Shown here one piece after another: positions 24,276-31,336 of a stretch of 32,849 nt of DNA. Each line of letters begins with the position of its first letter. The first letter of the stretch is position 1. The DNA lies in NCBI GenBank assembly GCA_016783125.1, contig JADHXE010000013.1, positions 1 through 32,849 on the forward strand. The letters run 5' to 3'. This DNA comes from Anaerolineales bacterium (lineage in GTDB: Bacteria > Chloroflexota > Anaerolineae > Anaerolineales > UBA11858). Both the position numbers and the translations under genes were made by a program. The notes below the pieces were generated by a model. The model did not search any database. It saw only the letters and a program-made list of their open reading frames with translations, and had not been told where the DNA came from.

Positions 24276-24401
24276 GGGTGTGTTTCAAACGAGTTGAGAA
24301 GTTGTCCGTATTCCGTATTACGTATTCCGTAATGCTTCCCAAATACGCAATACGGAATACGAAATACGCAACGACATCTTCAACTGAAATGAAACACACC
24401 C
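24276..24401. mobile_element. TIR element copy B, inverted relative to copy A
   Basis: The 126-bp element has perfect 12-bp ends GGGTGTGTTTCA and TGAAACACACCC. Its right end, read in reverse, matches the first 39 bp of copy A with three differences, so the two copies are inverted. The flanks extend the inverted repeat by CAAAT/ATTTG but give no 9-bp target duplication. It lies 44 nt upstream of the UDP-sugar dehydrogenase start and may carry or disturb its promoter. Confidence 0.85.
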
Positions 24402-24445
24402 ATTTGAAATACATCTACATTCCCCATGAACTTCGGAGGTAAATA

Positions 24446-25771
24446 ATGAAACAAATCTGTGTTGTAGGTGTCGGTTATGTCGGCCTGATCACAGCGGCAG
24501 GCTTTGCCGACCTGGGCAACCGCGTCATCGCTCTGGATATCAGCGAAGAAAAAATCGCAGGCTTGAAGCGCGGCGAGATGCCCATCTACGAACCCGGCCT
24601 GGAAGAGTTGGTCGAGCGTAACATCAAGGCTGGACGCCTCACATTCACCACATCCTACGCCGAAGGCGTTAAAGATAGCGAATTTGCCTTCATCGCCGTG
24701 GGCACACCCTCCGGCGTGGATGGCGAAGCCGATCTGCAATACGTCGAGGCCGCGGCCCGCTCCATTGCTGAGGTGATGAGCGATGAACTGGTCATCATCA
24801 ACAAATCCACCGTTCCCGTGGGTACTGGCGACTGGGTAGCCGAGATCGTTAAACGACACCAGAAGGAAGCTGTTCCTTTCTCGGTCGTCTCCTGCCCTGA
24901 GTTTTTGCGCGAGGGTTCAGCCATTTTGGATTTTATGAACCCACACCGCACCGTATTGGGTTCCCTGGATCGCGAGGCTGCTGATAAAGTAGCCCAGTTA
25001 CATCTGCCCCTGCGGGCGCCCATCCTGATCACCGATCTGCGCACCGCTGAGATGATCAAATATGCTTCCAACGCATTTCTGGCGACCAAGATTTCCTATA
25101 TCAACGAAATCGCTAATATCTGCGAAGCCTTGGGCGCCGATGTGTCTGAAGTGGCCACTGGCATGGGATATGACGAACGCATTGGCCCGCACTTCCTGAA
25201 TGCCGGACTGGGGTATGGAGGCTCCTGCTTCCCCAAGGATGTCCTCGCTCTTACACACATGGCCGAAGAGAAGGGCAAACAACCTCAACTACTGCACGCT
25301 GTCATGGAAATCAACGCCGCCCGCCGCCCTATGGCTATCGAACGGCTTACAGAGCTGCTCGATGGTGAACTGGGTGGGCGCACGATTGGTATGTTGGGGC
25401 TGGCCTTCAAACCCAACACCGATGATATGCGAGATGCCCCATCAATTGATATTGCCAACAAGCTGATCGCTGCTGGGGCCTCTATTCGGGCTTATGATCC
25501 GGTGGCTATGGAAGTTGCCGCCCCAATTCTCCCCGCGGTGGAGATGCTGGATGACCCCTACACCATGGCTGAGGGCTGCGATGCCATCATCGTCAACACC
25601 GAGTGGAACGAGTTCATGCAACTCAACCGCCGCCAGCTACTTGACGTAATGAAGCAGCCAGTGATCTTTGACGGACGCAATATCTACGATCCCGAAGAGA
25701 TGGCTAAACTAGGCTTCCAATACCGCGGTGTGGGGCGCGGCTACAACGGCGCCCGCACTCCTGAGGTATAA
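24446..25771 (+). CDS. UDP-glucose/GDP-mannose dehydrogenase family protein
   Basis: This 441-residue NAD-dependent enzyme oxidises a nucleotide-sugar C6 alcohol to the acid in two steps, supplying uronic acids for surface polysaccharide. The Rossmann motif GVGYVGL lies at residues 8-14, [11 protein letters not shown] near 50, KSTVPVGTG near 119, and the catalytic [10 protein letters not shown] with Cys261. The C-terminal UDP-binding domain has [15 protein letters not shown]. The pattern fits UDP-glucose 6-dehydrogenase best, though related substrates cannot be excluded. GGAGG is six nt from the ATG. Confidence 0.93.
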   Translation: MKQICVVGVGYVGLITAAGFADLGNRVIALDISEEKIAGLKRGEMPIYEPGLEELVERNIKAGRLTFTTSYAEGVKDSEFAFIAVGTPSGVDGEADLQYVEAAARSIAEVMSDELVIINKSTVPVGTGDWVAEIVKRHQKEAVPFSVVSCPEFLREGSAILDFMNPHRTVLGSLDREAADKVAQLHLPLRAPILITDLRTAEMIKYASNAFLATKISYINEIANICEALGADVSEVATGMGYDERIGPHFLNAGLGYGGSCFPKDVLALTHMAEEKGKQPQLLHAVMEINAARRPMAIERLTELLDGELGGRTIGMLGLAFKPNTDDMRDAPSIDIANKLIAAGASIRAYDPVAMEVAAPILPAVEMLDDPYTMAEGCDAIIVNTEWNEFMQLNRRQLLDVMKQPVIFDGRNIYDPEEMAKLGFQYRGVGRGYNGARTPEV

Positions 25772-25778
25772 ACAGGGC

Positions 25779-25880
25779 TTGGGAATTGGTAAACTGGTAG
25801 ATTGGGGATTGGTAGATTGGTAGTATCGAGAAACCAGTCTGCCAGTTCCCAATTTACCAATTTCCCAATCTACCAATTCA
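25779..25880. repeat. About 100-bp imperfect palindrome of ATTGGTAGATTGG words
   Basis: TTGGGAATTGGTAAACTGGT and ATTGGTAGATTGGTAG on the left face CCAATTTACCAATTTCCC and AATCTACCAATTC on the right. It lies between the dehydrogenase stop and the methyltransferase start and could end the first transcript as a large hairpin. It is not related to the other repeat families here. Confidence 0.7.
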
Positions 25881-25892
25881 CCCCCTCCCCCC

Positions 25893-26786
25893 ATGCCCCC
25901 CAATTCATCTCCCCCCATCTGCGATTACGAAGGCTCCGATTACCAGACCAGCTTCTGGGATCAAGGCGGGCGCGCTTATGAAGACCAGGTTGAGGCGGTG
26001 GCCCTGCGGCGTCTGCTGCCCCCCAGCGGCGAACTGCTCTTAGAGCTTGGCGCCGGAGCTGGCCGCAACACGTCCCGTTATCAGGGCTTCAAGCGAGTTG
26101 TGCTGTTGGATTATTCTCTGACCCAACTCCAGCAGGCTCAAGAGCGACTGGGAAAAAGAGACCATTATGTTTACGTTGCCGGGGATGTTTACCGTCTGCC
26201 CTTCGTGGATGGTCTCTTCGATACCGCCACCATGATCCGCGTGCTGCATCACCTGGCCGAAGCGCCTCGGGCGCTGGCCCAAATCCGACGAGTACTGCAA
26301 CCTCAGAGCACCTTCATCCTGGAATTTGCCAGCAAGCAGAATCTCAAAGCCATCCTGCGCTATTTCCTGCGCCAGCAAGATTGGAGTCCCTTCACGTCAG
26401 AGCAGGTGGAGTTCGTGCCCTTGAACTTCGACTTCCACCCCAAGACAGTGCGTACCTGGCTTAGCGGAGCTGGCTTCGAGATCAAACGCCAACTGACCGT
26501 CTCCCATTTTCGGATTGGCTTACTCAAGCGCATCATCCCGACCAGGCTATTGGTCGCTCTAGATTCTCTGGCACAACTGACGGGGAATTGGTGGCAACTG
26601 ACCCCCAGCGTATTTGTGAAATCTATAGCCGTAGGACAGGATGTCATCCTGTCCTACAATGACGCTTTCTTTCGCTGCCCGGCCTGTGGGCATGAAGAAC
26701 TAAAAGAAACAGATCAGGCCCTCATCTGTTCAGGATGTGGTAAAGAATGGCCCATCGTGGATGGGATTTACGATTTTCGGGGGTAA
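25893..26786 (+). CDS. SAM-dependent methyltransferase with C-terminal zinc ribbon
   Basis: This 297-residue protein has a class I methyltransferase domain: LLLELGAGAGRNTSRY (motif I, SAM binding) near residue 50, VVLLDYS (acidic end of strand 2), GDVYRLPFVDGLFDTATMIRV with the following HHL, and a post-motif RVLQPQSTFILEF. The C-terminal 40 residues form a zinc ribbon, CPACGHEE...CSGCGKEWPIVDGIYDF, like Trm112/UPF0434 modules. Substrate is unknown. The start lacks a ribosome site and lies just past a palindromic repeat, so it is uncertain. The linker between domains encodes VGQDVILSYN from a 27-bp palindrome. Confidence 0.82.
   Translation: MPPNSSPPICDYEGSDYQTSFWDQGGRAYEDQVEAVALRRLLPPSGELLLELGAGAGRNTSRYQGFKRVVLLDYSLTQLQQAQERLGKRDHYVYVAGDVYRLPFVDGLFDTATMIRVLHHLAEAPRALAQIRRVLQPQSTFILEFASKQNLKAILRYFLRQQDWSPFTSEQVEFVPLNFDFHPKTVRTWLSGAGFEIKRQLTVSHFRIGLLKRIIPTRLLVALDSLAQLTGNWWQLTPSVFVKSIAVGQDVILSYNDAFFRCPACGHEELKETDQALICSGCGKEWPIVDGIYDFRG
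26631..26657. repeat. 27-bp palindrome inside the methyltransferase gene
   Basis: GTAGGACAGGAT-GTC-ATCCTGTCCTAC is a perfect 12-bp inverted repeat read in frame as VGQDVILSY with its flanks. It lies exactly at the joint between catalytic domain and zinc ribbon. The word TAGGACAGGAT...ATCCTGTCC is of a type I recall as a dispersed repeat in other genomes. Confidence 0.7.
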
Positions 26787-26889
26787 TGGGTCAATACGAT
26801 TGACTGCTTATTCCAGTTCAGTTCACGAAACGCTTGACGTGCAGTATAACCCAAGGTTGGGCGGCTAATACTTGTACAAGGGTAAAAAG

Positions 26890-27768
26890 ATGATTGATAC
26901 AGGATTGAAAGATAAAATTGCTATTGTCACTGGTGCGAACAATCCGTATGGGATAGGCGCAGGAATAGCGAAGGCATTAGTAGCGCAAGGCGCAATTGTT
27001 TTCTTGCATTATTATCGTTGTGGCGAAGAGGGGCAATTACCAGTTCACGATAAGGATATACCGGGAGAAACTTTCTACAATACACAACGGGCAAAAACAC
27101 CAAGTGAGGTTCTTAAAGCAATACGTCAAATCGGTGGTCAGGCTGAAGCATGGGAGGCAGATTTATCTATCCCAGATAACATATCCAACTTGTTTGACCA
27201 AGCTGAGACTACTTTTGGTCAGGTTGATATTCTCGTCAACAATGCGGCACATTGGGAAGCAGACACGTTTCTCCCATCAGCTGACATTTTAGTAAACAAG
27301 ACAGTGGAAGCCTGGACTTCTGCACCTGATTATATTACTGCATCAAGTTGTGACCGAGTATTTGCGGTAAATACTCGTGCAGTAGCATTAGCAATGGCAG
27401 AATTTGTGCGAAGGCAGATAAATAGAAATGGTAATTGGGGTCGAATTATTAATATCAGCACAGATGGTGCATACTGTTTTCCATCAGAAATCTCATATGG
27501 TGCTAGCAAACTGGCGATGGAAGGCTACACACGAAGCGCTGCTCAGGAGTTTGGGCAATTTGGCATAACCGTAAATACGATTTCTCCAGGTGCAATACAA
27601 ACAGGTTGGCTAACACCGGAAATGGAAACGGAGATTGCTGCAACCTATCCAATGAGGCGGGTAGGACAACCAGATGATATAGCAGACGCAGTAGTGTATT
27701 TTGCGTCAGAGCAAGCCCGTTGGATTACTGGACAGCGGATTTACGTTGGCGGTGGTCATGCAATGTAA
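26890..27768 (+). CDS. Short-chain dehydrogenase/reductase, AT-rich, probably acquired
   Basis: This 292-residue classical SDR has the cofactor motif TGANNPYGIG (14-23), NNAA (117-120), catalytic Ser190, Tyr203 and Lys207 (SYGASK), and PGAIQTGW. The C-terminus GQPDDIADAVVYFASEQ...GQRIYVGGGHAM is typical of FabG-like members. The insertion after HYYRCGEEG and the segment 125-155 are longer than in FabG. The substrate is unknown. Codon use is visibly AT-rich compared with genes on either side, which suggests recent transfer. ATG 26890 with AAGGG eight nt upstream is preferred over TTG 26872. Confidence 0.87.
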   Translation: MIDTGLKDKIAIVTGANNPYGIGAGIAKALVAQGAIVFLHYYRCGEEGQLPVHDKDIPGETFYNTQRAKTPSEVLKAIRQIGGQAEAWEADLSIPDNISNLFDQAETTFGQVDILVNNAAHWEADTFLPSADILVNKTVEAWTSAPDYITASSCDRVFAVNTRAVALAMAEFVRRQINRNGNWGRIINISTDGAYCFPSEISYGASKLAMEGYTRSAAQEFGQFGITVNTISPGAIQTGWLTPEMETEIAATYPMRRVGQPDDIADAVVYFASEQARWITGQRIYVGGGHAM

Positions 27769-27818
27769 AAGAGAGTCTTGGATTCAGTGCAAAGCTGCCA
27801 AGCCGGTGAATAACTCGT

Positions 27819-27824
27819 TATACT
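27819..27824 (+). promoter_or_regulatory. -10 box (TATACT) of a probable leaderless antitoxin transcript
   Basis: TATACT is followed by exactly six bases (AAATCC) and the ATG at 27831. CTGCCA at 27795-27800 is a weak -35 candidate at 18-nt spacing. No Shine-Dalgarno is present. Confidence 0.5.
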
Positions 27825-27830
27825 AAATCC

Positions 27831-28070
27831 ATGAAAACAGCAATATCTTTACCGGACACTCTGTTTGAAAAAGCTGAACGTCTGGCGGCGAATTTGGGTA
27901 TCAGCCGCAGTCAACTCTACGCGCGCGCTGTCGAATCTTTTATCGAGCGGCACGATGTTGAAGCTATCACCACCCGGCTAAACGAAATTTATGCTAATGA
28001 GCAATCTGGCGTTAATCCAGTACTGCTCTCTATGCAAACTGATACTCTGGGGGATGAAAACAGGCGATAG
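27831..28070 (+). CDS. MazE/CopG-like ribbon-helix-helix antitoxin (orphan)
   Basis: This 79-residue protein has an N-terminal ribbon-helix-helix domain: MKTAISLPDTLFEKAERLA, then LGISRSQLYARAVESFIER, as in MazE-like antitoxins of the CopG group. The C-terminal half (VEAITTRLNEIYANEQSGVNP) is the usual toxin-binding tail. An intact MazF should follow by overlap, but only a relic is found at 28054-28120. It may be surviving decay, or acting as a free repressor or antidote to another toxin. Confidence 0.83.
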   Translation: MKTAISLPDTLFEKAERLAANLGISRSQLYARAVESFIERHDVEAITTRLNEIYANEQSGVNPVLLSMQTDTLGDENRR

Positions 28071-28120
28071 AACAAGGGGAAACTTGATGGGCTGAACAGC
28101 CTGAGCCTGGCTATCGACTC
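28054..28120 (+). pseudogene. Relic of a MazF-type toxin gene
   Basis: An ATG at 28054, overlapping the antitoxin by 17 nt as in intact mazEF operons, reads MKTGDRTRGNLMG and stops at 28095. Shifting frame at 28088 continues WAEQPEPGYRL to TGA 28121. Together RGNL plus WAEQPEPGYR resembles the MazF start RG-x-I-WWAxLPEP...GYRRPV. It needs a frameshift and a missing inner block, and the rest of the toxin is absent. The match is short, so confidence is moderate. Confidence 0.5.
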
Positions 28121-28863
28121 TGATAATGGTCATCTTTCTCCACCACCCAAAAATGAGATAACCCCAATACCTTCAACGGCGTGCGCTCAAAGAATTGCAG
28201 CGCCGCCCGCAAAGCGCGTCCGAAACGACCAAAGCGGGCGATGATGTTATCGTAAGCCCCAAAGACAATTGTGCGGGTGATGAATTTAACGGGCAACCCG
28301 TCGAACAAGCGCATCAGATCGCGGCGAGTATAAACTTCCACATGGGGGGCCAGCTTGTCTCGCCACTTGCGCGGCAGCCAATTCACCAGGGGGATATTGC
28401 CAAACTTGTATTTTCCACGCCAATAAATTCCATGGGTTTCAAAGGGGTAGCCGCGATTGGGGCAGAAGAGAACTATCCGCCCACCAGGGCGCAGCGCTCG
28501 CACCATCTCGGCGATGGCGAGGCGGTCATCCTGAACGTGCTCGATAACTTCATGACTCAGGATCAGATCAAATGTCCCTGCGGGAAAAGGCAAATGCTCA
28601 CCCGCGGCATTGGTAATGTAGGGTGAATTCTCGTGGGCTTCAACAGCGCGCTCAAAGTCGTACTCCAGGCCGATCACTTCACCCCCATGGGCGCTCAGCT
28701 TCTCGACATACATCCCCACCCCGCAGCCGTTCTCTAACACACGGCCCGTGACGCGCTCCCCGGCAGCATCGAGGATCATCTTCAAGCGACGATCCTGGCC
28801 AGCACGCCAGACGTAGGAAGGTTCGCCGCGCAGGGCGGCTTTGGTGAGGTCACGTTGGTTCAT
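28111..28863 (-). CDS. Class I SAM-dependent methyltransferase
   Basis: This 250-residue enzyme has VLENGCGVGMYVEKL as motif I near residue 43, EYDFERAVEAH as the strand-2 acidic loop, and AAGEHLPFPAGTFDLILSHEVIEHV as motif II/post-I. RALRPGGRIVLFCPNRGYPFE follows. The C-terminal about 80 residues are rich in Arg and aromatics (KWRDKLAPHVEVYTRRDL), as in UbiG-like or glycan/lipid methyltransferases near membranes. The substrate is unknown. Its ATG overlaps the stop of the DUF5615 gene by 4 nt (ATGA), so translation is coupled to a toxin-like gene. The family fit is good but only generic. Confidence 0.87.
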   Translation of the reverse strand: MNQRDLTKAALRGEPSYVWRAGQDRRLKMILDAAGERVTGRVLENGCGVGMYVEKLSAHGGEVIGLEYDFERAVEAHENSPYITNAAGEHLPFPAGTFDLILSHEVIEHVQDDRLAIAEMVRALRPGGRIVLFCPNRGYPFETHGIYWRGKYKFGNIPLVNWLPRKWRDKLAPHVEVYTRRDLMRLFDGLPVKFITRTIVFGAYDNIIARFGRFGRALRAALQFFERTPLKVLGLSHFWVVEKDDHYQSR

Positions 28864-29225
28864 GGGATGGGCAAACGACGTACCCGAATATGCCCCTCAG
28901 TGACGCTAGCGATCATTCCCCTGTCTAGTAAGTCAGTGTGATTCTCGATTATTTCATGCAAGTAAATTCGGACTGATTTTGGGCGCATATCTCGTAGCCG
29001 GAAAATGATCACACTAGGTTGGTTGCTTCGGCTAGCTGCCATCAAATCACCGAAATCCAAATCGTGTGTAAGGACAACGCGTTGCTCACGACGGGCTTTT
29101 TCAAGAATTCCCTCGTCGGACAAACGATCAAGCCCTTCTTCATGCAAATGAGTGGCATCATGGCCTGCTTCTTGCAGCCAAAGCACGATCCTGGGGGAGA
29201 TACCCATATCGGCCAAAAATTTCAT
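28860..29225 (-). CDS. DUF5615 PIN-like toxin
   Basis: This 121-residue protein has the PIN-like DUF5615 pattern: KFLADMGISPRIVLWLQEAGHDATHL with Asp6, SDEGILEKARREQRVVLTHDLDFGDL with the Asp pair in THDLDF, and PSVIIFRLRD. Such proteins are presumed nucleases of type II toxin-antitoxin loci with DUF433 antitoxins. It overlaps its partner by 4 nt upstream and the methyltransferase by 4 nt downstream. Acidic residues appear intact. Confidence 0.85.
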   Translation of the reverse strand: MKFLADMGISPRIVLWLQEAGHDATHLHEEGLDRLSDEGILEKARREQRVVLTHDLDFGDLMAASRSNQPSVIIFRLRDMRPKSVRIYLHEIIENHTDLLDRGMIASVTEGHIRVRRLPIP

Positions 29226-29458
29226 GCTGAAACCAATTCTAACTCACGAATGGATTCGTCTGCAAGTAGGGCCACATAGCGTAATGCCTGTTGAATATCT
29301 TCGGGTTCCAGATAGGGATATTCGTGAACAATTTCTTCCGTGGACATTCCGTTAGAAATTAGATTTATGATCATTGCTACGGTGATCCGCATCCCACGGA
29401 TACAAGCCCTTCCGCCCATGATATTAGGGTCGAATGTAATTCGGTCAAAACCGGTCAT
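29222..29458 (-). CDS. DUF433 antitoxin
   Basis: This 78-residue protein matches DUF433: ITFDPNIMGGRACIRGMRITVAMI, then GMSTEEIVHEYPYLEPEDIQQALRYVALLADE. The first part is a helix-turn-helix-like domain, and the family is usually the first gene of a DUF433-DUF5615 operon, as here. The start at 29458 has AAAGGAAA eight nt upstream; a TTG 18 nt earlier is less likely. Its promoter has TATAAT at 29491-29496. Confidence 0.87.
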   Translation of the reverse strand: MTGFDRITFDPNIMGGRACIRGMRITVAMIINLISNGMSTEEIVHEYPYLEPEDIQQALRYVALLADESIRELELVSA

Positions 29459-29490
29459 TTGAGTTTTCCTTTCCAATATTACTGACCTCC

Positions 29491-29496
29491 ATTATA
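29491..29496 (-). promoter_or_regulatory. -10 box (TATAAT) of the DUF433/DUF5615/methyltransferase operon
   Basis: A perfect TATAAT on the minus strand lies 32 nt before the DUF433 ATG, giving a leader of about 25 nt with the ribosome site. No strong -35 box is seen; the short element begins 19 nt further upstream. Confidence 0.5.
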
Positions 29497-29514
29497 CCCC
29501 CAGATATACGGATA

Positions 29515-29623
29515 GAACTTACGCACTTGTACAGAAAGATGCCCGAAAATAGGGGTGTGCGGGGTGCAGAGTACCCCGCACACCCCTATTTTCGGAAAAT
29601 CCTTCAACGAACTGCGTAAGCCC
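29515..29623. mobile_element. Short element with GAACTTACGCA ends holding a 23-bp perfect hairpin
   Basis: The ends GAACTTACGCA and TGCGTAAGCCC match those of the 23389-23496 element. Inside, arms 29543-29565 and 29573-29595 are exact 23-bp reverse complements with a 7-nt loop; the inner stem AGGGGTGTGCGGGGT is shared in part with 7866-7911. It sits between the ubiX stop and the DUF433 promoter. No target duplication is seen. Confidence 0.7.
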
Positions 29624-29631
29624 CAAAAGAG

Positions 29632-30249
29632 TCAGCTTCCTTTCCATTTGAAATACTGGTCGTTTTCTATCCCCACCCTCGCCAACACGCGCCCGACGAT
29701 GTTGTCAATCATTTCATCGAGCGAGGCGGGGCGGGAATAAAAGGTCGGCACCGGCGGAAAGATCACTGCCCCTGCCTCAGCAGCCTGATCCATCAAGCGC
29801 AAATGACCTCGATGCAGCGGAGCTTCGCGCACAACCATGATCAAAGGTCGCCCCTCTTTGAGAGTCACATCAGCAGCGCGGGAGAGCAGATTATCTGTGT
29901 AGGAATTGGCTACGGCGGAGAGGGTTTTTATCGAGCAGGGGATGACTACCATGCCAGAGGTGTCAAAGGAGCCAGATGCGATGGAGGCGCTGATATCCTG
30001 GTGTTTATAAACCACATCGGCGAGCGCCAGCACATCGCTGACCTGCCAATCGGTTTCTTGGGTGATGGTCATACATGCGGCAGGGGAGATCACTAAATGA
30101 GTTTCGATATTCTCCATTACACGCAGCACTTCGAGCATTCGAATCCCCAAAATAGCTCCCGAGGCCCCACTGATACCCACGACCAGTCGGCGTCGGCCTG
30201 TTGACCCACTGATGATCTGACCTTTTGACGTTTTGACGTTCTGACTCAT
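29632..30249 (-). CDS. ubiX: UbiX-family flavin prenyltransferase
   Basis: This 205-residue flavoprotein prenylates FMN, giving the cofactor of UbiD-type decarboxylases. Recognised parts are VVGISGASGAILGIRMLE (FMN site), the SIKTLSAVANSYTDNLLSRAADV loop in two parts, REAPLHRGHLRLM and PPVPTFYSRPASLDEM. The N-terminus has about 20 extra polar residues before the first strand. It overlaps menG by 4 nt (ATGAG) with GGAGGAA just upstream, so the two are co-translated. No ubiD is visible within the window. Confidence 0.92.
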   Translation of the reverse strand: MSQNVKTSKGQIISGSTGRRRLVVGISGASGAILGIRMLEVLRVMENIETHLVISPAACMTITQETDWQVSDVLALADVVYKHQDISASIASGSFDTSGMVVIPCSIKTLSAVANSYTDNLLSRAADVTLKEGRPLIMVVREAPLHRGHLRLMDQAAEAGAVIFPPVPTFYSRPASLDEMIDNIVGRVLARVGIENDQYFKWKGS

Positions 30250-30950
30250 TTCCTCCCCCAGTGGATGGCAATGACCCCAAACATCTTGCGTTGGAAATTC
30301 ACTTCGCTAAAACCCGCCGCAGCCATGCGCGCGGCCAATTCTTCAGCTCGTAAGAAGTTGGTAGATGAGTCTGGCAAATAAGTATAAGCATCGGTCTGGC
30401 CGGTCAGTATGCGCCCCAGCGCAGGGATGACCGTGTTCATATGGAAACGGATCAACGGCGAAATCATATTCTCGCGCGGGCGGGTGGTATCCAGGGCGAC
30501 CATCATGCCGCCGGGCTTGAGCACCCGATATTGCTCAGTCAACGCCTGTTGGATATCGATCACATTACGCAATAAGAAGCCTGAAACTACGGCATCGAAT
30601 GCTCCATCGGCATAGGGCAGTTTCAAAGCATCGGCGGATGACCAATGCACCAGGCGGCCATTCTGACGATTGCGGCCAATCTCCATCATCGCCCGTGTGA
30701 AGTCCGCTGCGATGGGGGTGGTTTCGGGATGCTGTTGAAGGGCCTCGAAGGCCAAATCACCGGTACCAGCCCCGAGGTCCAGCACGAAGCTCCTGTGTGG
30801 GGGCAGGGAAGCGCTTCGGATGACCTCCCGCCGCCAACGCGCGTCTTGTCCCGCGGTCATGAGATGGTTCATCAAATCATATCGACGAGCAATGCGGGTG
30901 AACATGCCCTGAACGTAAGCGGCTCTTTCAGGGCCAGTCAAATGGGTCAT
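30246..30950 (-). CDS. menG: Demethylmenaquinone / ubiquinone C-methyltransferase
   Basis: This 234-residue MenG/UbiE enzyme adds the ring methyl group in quinone synthesis; in this phylum the quinone is expected to be menaquinone. Family motifs are MFTRIARRYDLMNHLMTAGQD, VLDLGAGTGDLAFE (SAM site), DALKLPYADGAFDAVVSGFLLRN in two parts, and YRVLKPGGMMVALD. The end SEVNFQRKMFGVIAIHWG is also typical. No Shine-Dalgarno precedes the ATG; TATGGT ends 12 nt before it. Its overlap with ubiX points to a shared role in quinone or related decarboxylation chemistry. Confidence 0.93.
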   Translation of the reverse strand: MTHLTGPERAAYVQGMFTRIARRYDLMNHLMTAGQDARWRREVIRSASLPPHRSFVLDLGAGTGDLAFEALQQHPETTPIAADFTRAMMEIGRNRQNGRLVHWSSADALKLPYADGAFDAVVSGFLLRNVIDIQQALTEQYRVLKPGGMMVALDTTRPRENMISPLIRFHMNTVIPALGRILTGQTDAYTYLPDSSTNFLRAEELAARMAAAGFSEVNFQRKMFGVIAIHWGRK

Positions 30951-31032
30951 GGGGGAGAGTTTACCATAGTGAAGAGAATGGCGGAAAGGCGATAGGAAAT
31001 CCGTTCCATGGTTGAACAGTCACGCCAAATGA

Positions 31033-31038
31033 TATAAT
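31033..31038 (+). promoter_or_regulatory. -10 box (TATAAT) of a probable leaderless gatC transcript
   Basis: TATAAT is followed by exactly six bases (CACCTC) and the ATG at 31045. TTGAAC at 31012-31017 is a fair -35 box with a short 15-nt spacer. No Shine-Dalgarno is present, although the gene is a housekeeping one. Confidence 0.6.
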
Positions 31039-31044
31039 CACCTC

Positions 31045-31332
31045 ATGACCCTGACTCTAGAATTAGTCGAACATATTGCCGAGCTGGCGCGCCTGGAACT
31101 TACCGAGGATGAAAAATCCCGTTATCTCCAACAATTGTCGGCCATATTAGATTACTTTGAACAACTTCAAACGGTAGATACTGAGGCGATTTCCCCAACT
31201 TCTGGTATGCAATCTGAGGCAAGTACGCTGCGCGCAGATGAAATATCCGCCAGCCTCGACATAAACGAAATCCTCAGCAACGCGCCGGATGCAAAAAAAC
31301 GCCAATTCCGTGTGCTCCCCATTTTTGAATAG
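31045..31332 (+). CDS. gatC: Asp/Glu-tRNA amidotransferase subunit C
   Basis: This 95-residue GatC wraps around GatA and helps join it to GatB in the complex that converts Glu-tRNA(Gln) and Asp-tRNA(Asn) to the amide forms. Family sequence is clear: LVEHIAELARLELTEDEKSR, LSAILDYFEQLQTVDTE, then SEASTLRADEISASLDINEIL with APDAKKRQFRVLPIFE. It is normal in length. It is followed after 4 nt by gatA, a typical operon order. Confidence 0.94.
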   Translation: MTLTLELVEHIAELARLELTEDEKSRYLQQLSAILDYFEQLQTVDTEAISPTSGMQSEASTLRADEISASLDINEILSNAPDAKKRQFRVLPIFE

Positions 31333-31336
31333 TTAC

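Noticed and set aside
23234-24401. True composite transposon made of two TIR elements plus the Rrf2 gene
   Set aside because: The outer flanks do not share a target duplication, copy A has its own duplication on both sides, and no transposase is present; two independent insertions explain it better.
25779-25880. Tandem-repeat array or origin-like iterons
   Set aside because: The ATTGGTAGATTGG words are arranged as a two-sided palindrome, not regular direct repeats, and no replication gene or DnaA-box cluster is near.
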